Source: Hemibagrus wyckioides (taxonomy: Eukaryota; Chordata; Actinopteri; Siluriformes; Bagridae). From it: a stretch of DNA of 64,000 nucleotides. Location of the stretch: assembly GCF_019097595.1 (NCBI RefSeq), contig NC_080729.1, forward strand, positions 3,232,917-3,296,916, in the 5' to 3' direction. The position numbers and the translations under genes were made by a program. This document shows positions 57,001 through 64,000 of this stretch, piece by piece; position 1 is the first letter of the stretch; each line of letters starts with the position of its first letter. The notes beneath the pieces are model-generated. The model was not told the DNA's origin and did not search any database. It was given only the letters and a program-made list of their open reading frames with translations.

Positions 57001-60000
57001 GAGTCATTAAGAATGCTGCTGAATATGGTAAAAAAAAAAAAAAAAAAAAAAAAAGCTAGCAATTTTGACCTTAAAAGATTAACAGGCCTCAAATCTAACA
57101 CTCTAACATACACTGATCAGGCATAACATTATGACCACCTGCTTAATATTGTGTTGGTTCTCCTTTTGCTGCCAAAACAGCCCTGACCCGTCCTGCACTG
57201 TGTATTCTGACACCTTTCTATCAGAACCAGCATTAACGTCTTCAGCAGTTTGAGCAACAGTAGCTCGTCTGTTGGATCGGATCACACGGTCCAGCCTTCT
57301 CTCCCCACGTCCATCAATGAGCCTTGGCCGCCCATGACCCTGTCTCCGGTTCACCATTGTTCCTTCTTTGGACCACTTTTGATAGATACTGACCACTGCA
57401 GACCGGGAACACCTCCACAAGAGCTGCAGTTTTGGAGATGCTCTGATCCAGTGGTCTAGCCATCACAATATGGCCCTTCGTCAAACTCAAATCCTTACGT
57501 CCATTTTTCCTGCTTCTAACACATCAACTTTGAGGACAAAATGTTCACTTGCTGCCTAATATATCCCACCCACTAACAGGTGCCATGATGAGGAGATCAT
57601 CAGTCTTATTCACTTCACCTCTCACTGATCAGAATGTTATTGTTAATGCTGATGATAATTAAAAAGTGGAGAGCAGAACAATGAAAATGTCAGACACGTG
57701 GACATCATGCGTAATGTGATTATATACTGTAGTAAACACACTGTGTTAGGCTTTGTTTACGGTACATTGCTGCAGAATCTCCTAAATCTCCATCGTCCAG
57801 CTGAGGTTTACACACTTGCCACTGCCAACAAGCAGCACACGACTACAGCTGGTACCATTATTATTAAACTCTCACCTGCTCTCCTTAAACCGGGTGATAA
57901 TGCTCATTTTCCTGTTTTATTTTCACTTCAATCCTTAGTCATCATTTTATAACACTCACACAAGCATAACAAAATGTACTGTCCAGTGTAGAAGCCACAT
58001 GACCGCACGTATCGTGTTTAATCTGATTATCTCGTCATGTTCTCTCATTGGATTCCTCACGACACGCCCAAGGTTGATGAGATTTATCAGCGCTGTCCAT
58101 ATTGACATAAATCTTTTTCTCTGCTAATGTTAGCCTCAAAGGAGAATCACGTCTACTCCTCCGAGTCCGAACCTTTGATACGAGCTACACAGCTGGACTA
58201 CGTAGAGCCCAGTGATGACTCACTCACTCACAGGCTTACTTCATCTAGTCTCGGTTACATACAGCTTCTCTCCTTGTGTCAACGCCTTCGGTAAGGATTT
58301 GGGAATATTTTGGTTCCATCGGACCGGGTCGAACATTGGCAGCAGTGCGTACAGATGTGGACAGCTGATTCGATGCATGCTTTATTGTATCATCAATAAA
58401 ATGTGCCATCTATTCAATGAAAAGGAACATTTTAAATCAAGGACATTGCTGTCGTATCGGCACGTAAGCAGCCGGTAATGAAAGCGGTTGCCATGGTGTT
58501 TCATCTCGCATAGAAACCTAAGGCATCGTTATTCTGAATGAAACATTCCTCTAAAGAAGATCAAACGCTCACTAAGTATCGTGGATGCGATTGGAAATGA
58601 AGAGACCCCTCTACAGCAACACAATACTCATGAAATGACATCGATAATCAGATACGCAGAGGAAATCATGACGTAAACCGGTGACGCAGGAAAGTCTAAG
58701 AAAGTAAAGCACAGCTCGATGGCCATGCTGCTCTGAGTGGAGTCAATATATTTACTTACTACAGCTATAAGCCTAAAGGGCAATTAACCTACAGTATATA
58801 AAATAAATACTATTTAAGGTCAAATCTGAAAAAAAAAGCTACTACAATAAAGATTACAATGCATATTTTAACACTGGTTTGTGTTCTCCAAGCAGAAAAC
58901 TCAGGAACAAAAAGCTCTCATGAAGTGTGTTCCTTAGCCAGGGCGTCCTTACTGATTATTTATTTAGATATTTATTTTATTTCATTTTATCATAGTGGTA
59001 GAAATCACATACTGTTAATAAAGTTATTCTATTTATCCCTAAAAGTCTCTAAAGTTTGCAGCGCTCTTGACTCGTCACTTGGATTAAATGGTTTCAACTG
59101 AAACCTTGAAGTAAATAATGTGAACTTAAATCTTTACTAAAAATCTAAAATCATAAAGAGTAAAAAAAATCTATTGCTTCAATAAAAGCCCTAAAACTTG
59201 AGTAAACATTTTAGAAACAATCCTACTAATAGTATAATTGGAATATATTCATAAAATGAATATGTTCATAAAGTAAATCTGCACACGAAGAATCTTTATG
59301 AATTGATTTTTTAATTAATTCTTTCTTTTTTTATGTTTGTTTTTCTTTATACAAATAAGGGGTTCTCTATGTGCTAAAGCTTTGAGAACGTTGCTCTAGA
59401 TTCAGAAATGAGAAATGAATAGAAATCCAAAAAATCTAGCGTATTCATGACACCTATTTGCGATAGATCTGTCGTTCAAACACCTCATCTACGACCGTCA
59501 TGAATCTTCCTGAGCAGATAAAGCAGAGTTAACACATCCTACAGCAAAACTAACGAGAACAGAAAACCTACAGAGATCATTCGTACCCAGACATGTATAA
59601 ATGTCTTTAACTAAACACTTTCTTGTTTCTACACAAGAAGTTTATCCAGTAGACAGAATATAGAAAAATTCCCACTTCGAGTGTTTACGTAAGACCAGCT
59701 GGATGCAGACGAACACCGGAGTGAAGGCTAAACGGTTAGACCTCATTCTAGCATTTCAGCTTGTCGTTATATCAGTTGTTATAATCAAGTAGCTGTGAAA
59801 GGAACAAGATTTAGCCGGTGGATCCATTACAGCAACTGTGACCAGGAGAAAACGGGTGAAAGACCAGCTAAAACAATCTCCCTCTAATCATAATCTCTAT
59901 GATAATAAACGGACTGATTAACACATCCTGTGCTTAGAAATAAAACCTGAACTTTAGTCTCCTACAAGGTGAGGAGAAGACACTTCTTACATGGATGTAG

Positions 60001-60186
60001 AATGCAATCTTGTAGTATTCAAGAGCATAAATTTATTGATAACATTTACACGTCAAAGCTCCAGGGTTTCATCCTGAGCTGAGGAGTTAAACATGGTCTC
60101 CACATGTCTGTGGAGAGGAATCCTCTCTGGGTTTTTCTCCTGTCTCACAAAAATGTCATTATTTAAAAAGAGTGTAATGAGTGTGA

Positions 60187-60218
<32 letters not shown>

Positions 60219-60811
60219 TGCCCTGTGATAGACTGCCTTCCTATCCGGGGTGTCTTCCTGTCTCACACACAGCATTCCTGGGATAGACTATGGATTCACC
60301 TGGATCCTGATTAAGCTCTTTCTGAAGATGAACAAAAAATATATAAGACATTTAGCTTATAATTTTAATTAACACTCCGTTATTTTATAATAGTTATTAG
60401 TTATTGTGATTTATTATTATTATGTGGAACAGGGATCAATAAGGCAATAAGGCAAGCTCATTATTTCATTTCAAACTATATTATTATTGTTGTTGTTGTT
60501 GTTATATTTGTTTACATGTTATACGTGCCATGCAACCAGCAACATCAGACTCAGAAAAGCAAAAGCATTTGTATGAATGGAAAAGTTGTGATATTTGTAC
60601 TCATCAGTCAGCGATGTGAACGACTTAAACAGCACACTGGAAAATAACTGCACACTTCATTCAGTGCACTTTTCTAAATCAGGTGTGCTTGAGCAGATTT
60701 TTACACTGAAACTATTATGCGTTTGTGAAAAACTCAGAAAGCTCAGCTTTAACTCACCGGTCCGAGTGAACAGGTCAAACACAGCACGAGCGTTCTCCTG
60801 AACACCTCCAT
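24868..60811 (-). CDS. vipr1: Vasoactive intestinal peptide receptor 1-type class B GPCR, complete, 13 coding exons
   Basis: Coding exons in transcript order are 60811-60758, 56055-55968, 53321-53217, 41105-41005, 39883-39774, 39345-39216, 33751-33598, 32161-32101, 28263-28197, 28120-28029, 26594-26465, 25734-25693 and 25059-24868. Every junction is GT-AG and in phase, giving 441 residues (human VIPR1 is 457). A signal peptide (about 1-18) precedes a hormone-binding ectodomain with the class B cysteines and the WDFACWP and EEGW motifs. Seven membrane helices follow, with [48 protein letters not shown] and [18 protein letters not shown]. These match VIPR1 better than VIPR2 or the PACAP receptor; the chromosomal neighbours agree. 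It should signal through Gs/cAMP at the plasma membrane. Three polar-core residues are altered: K173, S213 and N337 replace Arg, Asn and His, while Q364 is kept. Which teleost VPAC1 paralogue it is remains open. Confidence 0.93.
26358..26441. repeat. Compound (GT)n-(GA)n microsatellite next to vipr1 exon 11
   Basis: A GT run followed by a GA run, ending 24 bp downstream (gene strand) of the exon 11 donor at 26465. On the gene strand this is a pyrimidine tract followed by CA repeats in the intron. Confidence 0.9.
27275..27775 (-). mobile_element. Tc1-like MITE with DD34E transposase C-terminus, copy 2
   Basis: In vipr1 intron 10. Ends are GTTTGCCAAAAGTTTTGGGA and GTCCTAAAACTTTTGACAA. The minus strand encodes [18 protein letters not shown] and [21 protein letters not shown] (GT)n-(AT)n tract (27775-27818) follows its end. 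Confidence 0.85.
28615..29150. repeat. AT-rich long-period tandem repeat in vipr1 intron 8
   Basis: A diverged unit of roughly 220-250 bp recurs. Its marker phrase AAATGACTC...ATCACA appears near 28637, 28861 and 29100, each followed by TTCTT and AAATAAAT-rich sequence. This accounts for the almost G-free composition. It shows no coding signal. Confidence 0.55.
29433..29450. repeat. Short interstitial telomere-like tract
   Basis: Three consecutive CCCTAA-type units, AACCCTAACCCTAACCCT, in vipr1 intron 8. Confidence 0.85.
29995..30030. repeat. (AC)n microsatellite
   Basis: AC dinucleotides with one AT interruption in vipr1 intron 8; a (TTA)n run lies at 30127-30150. Confidence 0.9.
30991..31474 (+). 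mobile_element. Tc1-like MITE, copy 3, further deleted
   Basis: Ends are TAATATTGCCAAAAGTTTTG and CCCAAAACTTTTGGCAATATAG. Compared with the sister copies it has lost the stretch encoding LWEQFGDDP and the part between GATGAGT and CCTGACCTCAACCC near 31208. It lies in vipr1 intron 8. Confidence 0.8.
32349..32494. repeat. Two (GT)n microsatellites in vipr1 intron 7
   Basis: GT runs at 32349-32374 and 32464-32494. The phrases between them (ACAGGACAGGACATACT, TGATGCTGATTAATAAT) also occur near 24463-24541, suggesting a decayed dispersed repeat that carries the GT tract. Confidence 0.8.
34270..35420. repeat. Minisatellite of 40-bp units in an A/B alternation (80-bp higher-order repeat)
   Basis: Located in vipr1 intron 6. 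The core at 34341-35020 is built of 40-bp units of two types. Type A has CTCAACACCATAACAGCC and type B has CTCACCACTATAACAAAC; both continue into CATAACACTGTAACCATAAC. From 34421 they mostly alternate, with one A-A break at 34581/34621. The flanks at 34270-34340 and 35020-35420 are degenerate. The plus strand is almost free of G. Confidence 0.9.
36074..36112. repeat. (AC)n microsatellite
   Basis: AC dinucleotides in vipr1 intron 6. Confidence 0.9.
36773..37280. repeat. AT-rich minisatellite with a period of about 45-55 bp
   Basis: About ten diverged units in vipr1 intron 6. Each contains GACTGAAATTTTACCTCAG or a close variant, followed by an A-rich stretch and often ACATGCAG. Unit length varies because of A-run and AAAT-run changes. 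Confidence 0.75.
38679..38701. repeat. (GA)n microsatellite
   Basis: GA dinucleotides in vipr1 intron 6. Confidence 0.85.
40064..40240. repeat. Dispersed teleost repeat, copy A
   Basis: In vipr1 intron 4. It shares ACAACTGAGCAATTGAGGGT, AAGGGCCTTGC and a CCTTTTATTCTGCTTATAC tail with the copy at 42738-42960. Confidence 0.6.
40321..40650 (+). mobile_element. Decayed Tc1-like fragment
   Basis: In vipr1 intron 4. AAACATGGTGGTGGTAGCAT corresponds to the KHGGGSIM region of Tc1 transposases. The end GGGGGTTGAATACTTTTCAA followed by GGTACTGTA resembles a Tc1-family terminus. No open frame remains. Confidence 0.5.
42738..42960. repeat. Dispersed teleost repeat, copy B
   Basis: In vipr1 intron 3. 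Contains CCTTATCCACAGTGACTTAC and AGCAATTGAGGGTTAAGGGC and the tail shared with 40064-40240. Confidence 0.6.
43449..44612 (-). mobile_element. Tc1-like transposon interrupted by a second Tc1 MITE
   Basis: The outer element occupies 43449-43837 and 44378 to about 44612. On the minus strand the first block carries a transposase C-terminus, with [12 protein letters not shown] and [13 protein letters not shown]. The second block carries earlier transposase sequence and a CACTGATC-type end. The two blocks are collinear once 43838-44377 is removed, so the outer element was inserted first. Confidence 0.7.
43838..44377 (-). mobile_element. Tc1-like MITE, copy 4, nested
   Basis: Ends are TGTATTGCCAAAAGTTTTGG and AAATCTTTTGCCAATATAGTG. 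The minus strand encodes [20 protein letters not shown] and [18 protein letters not shown]. It sits inside the older Tc1 at 43449-44612. Confidence 0.8.
45895..46207 (+). mobile_element. Tc1-like remnant, half element
   Basis: In vipr1 intron 3. It starts inside the transposase region (CAGAGCATCTCCTAAACTGC), continues through AGTTAATGCTGGTTCTGATA and GTGTCAGAATACACAATGAC, and ends ATGTTATGTCTGACTGGTGT. Family of 57110-57640; the left terminus is missing. Confidence 0.65.
48402..48770 (+). repeat. 31-bp minisatellite carrying twelve RFX X-box-like sites
   Basis: In vipr1 intron 3. Each unit contains a 14-bp motif close to GTTNCCATNGNAAC. Motif starts are 48408, 48439, 48470, 48502, 48533, 48564, 48599, 48630, 48661, 48692, 48723 and 48754, so spacing is 31 bp except for single steps of 32 and 35. 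The best site, GTTCCCATGGTAAC (48470-48483), fits the palindromic X-box fully; most others read GTTTCCATAGTAAC. The repeat is certain; RFX binding is inference. Confidence 0.9.
49033..50163 (+). pseudogene. Chimeric, truncated Tc1-like transposon
   Basis: In vipr1 intron 3. It begins CACTATATTGCCAAAAGTAT after a TA. An open frame at 49083-49535 encodes two helix-turn-helix units ([35 protein letters not shown]) and stops at a TGA. A second frame (49532-50125) restarts with another second-HTH segment, of a different Tc1 lineage ([20 protein letters not shown]). It runs through the catalytic domain [23 protein letters not shown] and [13 protein letters not shown] to a TAG, then reads [13 protein letters not shown]. 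The first catalytic Asp is Asn (codon 49778-49780). The 3' terminus is missing: homology ends at the palindrome at 50164. It is inactive. Confidence 0.85.
50164..51147. repeat. Large imperfect inverted repeat (about 0.4-kb arms)
   Basis: Left arm 50164-50565, right arm 50768-51147, spacer 50566-50767 containing an (AT)n tract. The arms pair from TACATATGTGTTTTCTTCAT at the outer ends to CTGTTTCAGAATTTA at the inner ends, including complementary (AC)n and (GT)n tracts (50270-50330; 51003-51035). Scattered mismatches show it is not a simple assembly duplicate. It abuts the end of the truncated Tc1. Confidence 0.9.
51763..52411. mobile_element. Pogo/Tigger-like MITE, copy 2, with an internal insert
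   Basis: Ends are CAGTGGAACCTCGGCATACG and CGTATGCCGAGGTTCCACTG, flanked by TA on both sides. It is collinear in reverse with the copy at 452-971, apart from about 78 bp of extra sequence at 52167-52244. Confidence 0.8.
52167..52244. repeat. Insert in the MITE, derived from the palindrome arm
   Basis: Starting at CTTCCAGAGG, about 60 bp match the right palindrome arm from about 51058 (GTGAAATCACAAGCACAGGA). A second partial copy of CAAGCACAGGATTCT follows. The MITE copy at 452-971 lacks this segment. Confidence 0.8.
54170..54430. repeat. Dispersed teleost repeat
   Basis: In vipr1 intron 2. Phrases GGGGTCACCACAGTGGATCA, TTTTACGCTGGATGCTCTTC and CTGGGCTTGGGAACGGCACT belong to a very common fish interspersed repeat. 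Class not assigned. Confidence 0.55.
55209..55750 (-). mobile_element. Tc1-like MITE with DD34E transposase C-terminus, copy 5
   Basis: In vipr1 intron 2. Ends are CACTATATTGCCAAAGGTTT and CCAAAAGTTTTGGCAATACA, with TA flanks. The minus strand encodes [20 protein letters not shown] and [18 protein letters not shown]. This is one of the best-preserved copies. Confidence 0.85.
56386..56490. repeat. Imperfect (TC)n tract
   Basis: Pyrimidine-rich, TCTC-dominated sequence in vipr1 intron 1. The predicted Arg/Glu-rich open frame opposite it is a by-product of the composition. Confidence 0.8.
57029..57054. repeat. Poly(A) run
   Basis: About 25 consecutive A residues in vipr1 intron 1; no retrotransposon body was recognised upstream. 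Confidence 0.85.
57110..57640 (-). mobile_element. Tc1-like transposon remnant (CTGATCAGGCAT termini)
   Basis: In vipr1 intron 1. It starts CACTGATCAGGCATAACATT and ends near CACTGATCAGAATGTTATTG. The minus strand encodes a transposase N-terminal segment with [20 protein letters not shown] and [18 protein letters not shown]. The catalytic region is deleted. Best-preserved copy of this family here. Confidence 0.8.
60189..60335. repeat. (GT)n microsatellite with a decayed dispersed repeat
   Basis: GT run at 60189-60217, then GCCCTGTGATAGACTGCCTT and GCATTCCTGGGATAGACTA, a decayed copy of the repeat seen at 4551-4692. Confidence 0.6.
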
Positions 60812-60819
60812 TGTCTCAT

Positions 60820-61010
60820 TTAGATCTGTGGGGTTTTTTTCTTTGTGTGAAATAATAACAATAAAATAAACTTCAGCCCCCGCACCGGAGCCCCGCAGTG
60901 TAAACTCCGCTCGTGACCCTAAACCGGATCGTCCGCGTGCGCAGCCTTCACACTGAGAGCCGCTACGGGAGAGCACGCGCTATTTAAGCGCCTCCGTTTC
61001 ACAACGACGC
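60820..61010 (-). promoter_or_regulatory. Putative vipr1 promoter
   Basis: A CpG-rich patch lies just upstream of the vipr1 start codon. On the minus strand TTAAATA (60987-60981) lies about 170 bp before the ATG and could act as a TATA-like box. TGCGCACGCGG (60943-60933, minus) resembles an NRF1 site. The motifs are seen; promoter activity is inferred from position. Confidence 0.45.
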
Positions 61011-61053
61011 CAACGTTCAGTCATGTGATCAGGCACGAGCCAATAAGACCTCG

Positions 61054-61113
<60 letters not shown>

Positions 61114-61161
61114 TTTTTTATTCCACTTATTTTATTTTTTGCTAATTGTAGATAGGTAGGT

Positions 61162-61203
<42 letters not shown>

Positions 61204-61305
61204 AATGAGTGAGAAAGTGATACAGGTAGATTGATAGAAATATGGAGAGAATGTGTGAGTAATCTATTGATTGATAGAGAGATAAATGTAGACAGTGTGT
61301 GGCAT

Positions 61306-61378
<73 letters not shown>
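61054..61378. repeat. Cluster of GATA and GA microsatellites
   Basis: GATA runs at 61054-61113 and 61307-61378, with a (GA)n run at about 61167-61200 between them, upstream of vipr1. Confidence 0.95.
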
Positions 61379-61410
61379 CCGGAAACAAGCACCGGAATAG
61401 TCATACTGGC

Positions 61411-63808
61411 TGAAACACATACACACACAACACACATACATACAATACACATAAACATAATACACACACATGATACACATACACACAATACACACACATG
61501 ATACACATACACACAATACACATACACACAACACACATACATACAATACACATACACACAACACACATAAACATAATACACACACACAATACACATACAC
61601 ACAATACACATACACACAACACACATAAACATAATACACACACAATACACATACACACAATACACATACACACAACACACATACATACAATACACATACA
61701 CACAACACACATGATACACATACACACAATACACATACACACAACACACATACATACAATACACATACACACAACACATATAAACATAATACACACACAC
61801 AATACACATACACACAACACACATAAACATAATACACACACAATACACATACACACAATACACACACATGATACACATACACACAATACACATACACACA
61901 ACACACATACATACAATACACATACACACAACACACATAAACATAATACACACACACAATACACATACACACAATACACACACATGATACACATACACAC
62001 AATACACATACACACAACACACATACATACAATACACATACACACAACACACATAAACATAATACACACACACAATACGCATACACACAATACACACACA
62101 TGATACACATACACACAATACACATACACACAACACACATACATACAATACACATACACACAACACACATAAACATAATACACACACACAATACGCATAC
62201 ACACAATACACACACATGATACACATACACACAATACACATACACACAACACACATACATACAATACACATACACACAACACACATAAACATAATACACA
62301 CACACAATACGCATACACACAATACACATACACACAATATACACACATGATACACATACACACAATACACATACACACAACACACATACACACAATACAC
62401 ATACATGATACAAATACATACAATACACATACACATGATACACATACACACAATACACATACACACAATACACACACATGATACAAATACATACAATACA
62501 CACAATACACATACACACAATACACATACACACAATACACACACATGATACAAATACATACAATACACGAACACACAATACACATACACACAATACACAC
62601 ACATGATACAAATACATACAATACACATACACATGATACACATATACACAGTACATATGCACACAATACACATACACACAATACACATACACACAATACA
62701 CATACACACAATACACCTACACACAATACATATACACACAATACACATACACATGATACACATACATACAATACACGAACACACAATAAACATATATGCA
62801 ATACACATACACATACACATGATACACATACACACACACATCATACGTATGGTACACATACACACAATACACACACACAATACACATACACACTATACAC
62901 ATATACACAATATACACACACACAATACACACACATTACACAATACACATACACACACAATACACATACACACAACACACATACACACAATACACATGAT
63001 ACACATACACACAATACACATACACACTATACACATATACACAATACACATACATGCAATACACACACAATACACATGCATACAATACACAAACACACAA
63101 TAAACATAAATACAATACACATAAACAAAATACACACACAATACACACACATGATACACATACACACAATACACACACATGATACAAATACATACAATAC
63201 ACATACACATGATACACATATACACAGTACATATGCACACAATACACATACACACAATACACATACACACAATACACATACACACAATAAACATACACAC
63301 AATAAACACATATGCAATACACATACACATACACACAATAAACATACACACAATAAACACATATGCAATACACATACACATACACACAATAAACATACAC
63401 ACAATAAACATATATGCAATACACATACACATACACACAATACACATACATACAATACGCATACACACAATACACATACACAATACACAAACATGATACA
63501 CATACACATGATACACATACACACATGATACAAATACATACAATACACATACACATGATACACAGTACATATGCACACAATACACATACACACAATACAC
63601 ATACACACAATACACATACACATGATACACATACACACATGATACAAATACATACAATACACATGCACATGATACACAGTACATATGCACACAATACACA
63701 TACACACAATACACATACACACAATACACATACACATGATACACATACATACAATACACGAACACACAATAAACATATATGCAATACACATACACACAAT
63801 ACACATGA
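61411..63808. repeat. 2.4-kb ACACATACACACAAT-type tandem array with 116-bp higher-order period
   Basis: The base unit is about 15 bp (AATACACATACACAC). In the left part a longer unit repeats exactly every 116 bp: the G of CATGATAC falls at 61870, 61986, 62102 and 62218, and a CGC variant recurs at 62080, 62196 and 62312. The right half is a less regular mixture with ATATGCAATACAC and AACATATATG variants. Very long open frames on both strands (over 500 codons, all Cys/Val/Met/Tyr or Thr/His/Ile/Asn) are composition effects, not genes. Confidence 0.92.
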
Positions 63809-64000
63809 TTATCTGGATCATCTGGATCTCTGTGTGGAACTGTATTGGGAGATGAACTGCAGCTTGTGGTGTTTGCTGTACAGATGAAATACAGTTTTTA
63901 TTAATGTTAATAAAACTATTAATTTTTATTAATATTTGTAGCTGTACTGAGTTCACTTTATTGTTGGACTGGAAGCTTGTGCTTAATGACCTCTGACCTC
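63809..64000. other. Unique flank after the array
   Basis: Returns to ordinary sequence; nothing recognised. Confidence 0.5.

Noticed and set aside
57029..57054. Poly(A) run as the tail of a processed pseudogene
   Set aside because: No gene-like sequence lies on either side.
61142..63956. Open frames of 300-540 codons on both strands
   Set aside because: They follow from the stop-poor ACACAT-type tandem array; residues are limited to Cys, Val, Met, Tyr, Ile or Thr, His, Ile, Asn with no domain.

Overview
The window is nuclear DNA of a vertebrate, almost certainly a ray-finned fish. It has short, well-formed GT-AG introns in compact genes and many Tc1-like DNA transposon remnants (DD34E transposase fragments). 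Di- and tetranucleotide microsatellites are abundant, as are repeat types common in teleosts. A tRNA-like SINE and the dense Tc1 debris are compatible with an otophysan such as a catfish, but that is only a guess. The four protein genes are homologous to genes clustered on human chromosome 3p22 (HHATL, KLHL40, ZBTB47, VIPR1).

Layout. 1-3777 (+): the last seven exons of hhatl, an MBOAT-fold protein related to hedgehog acyltransferase; its 5' part lies outside the window. 5265-9940 (+): complete klhl40 in six exons, a BTB-BACK-Kelch adaptor of striated muscle. 14676-17898 (-): zbtb47, a BTB/C2H2 zinc-finger transcription factor with five recognisable coding exons. Its initiator exon was not found; a CpG-rich stretch at about 20240-20920 is the likely promoter. 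21319-21392 (+): tRNA-Thr(AGT). 24868-60811 (-): complete vipr1-type class B GPCR gene, 13 coding exons spread over 36 kb, with a TATA-like, CpG-rich promoter at about 60820-61010. 61411-63808: a 2.4-kb tandem array upstream of vipr1.

hhatl and klhl40 are head-to-tail and both are muscle-associated in other vertebrates. klhl40 and zbtb47 converge, with about 4.7 kb of repeat-bearing spacer between them. zbtb47 and vipr1 lie on the same strand with only the tRNA gene and repeats between them. The vipr1 introns hold most of the interesting non-coding structure: three minisatellites, an 18-bp interstitial telomere-like tract, Tc1 copies, nested transposons, a chimeric Tc1 transposase, and a roughly 1-kb inverted repeat.

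The points most worth a second look are these. (1) The vipr1 protein has conservative-looking changes at three of the four positions of the class B transmembrane polar core. (2) A 31-bp-period minisatellite in vipr1 intron 3 carries twelve RFX X-box-like sites, about three helical turns apart. (3) A Tc1 element there appears to be a recombinant of two transposase families and ends at a 0.4-kb-arm palindrome. (4) There are higher-order tandem arrays at 34.3-35.0 kb (80-bp dimer) and 61.4-63.8 kb (116-bp period). No new multi-gene system was found.
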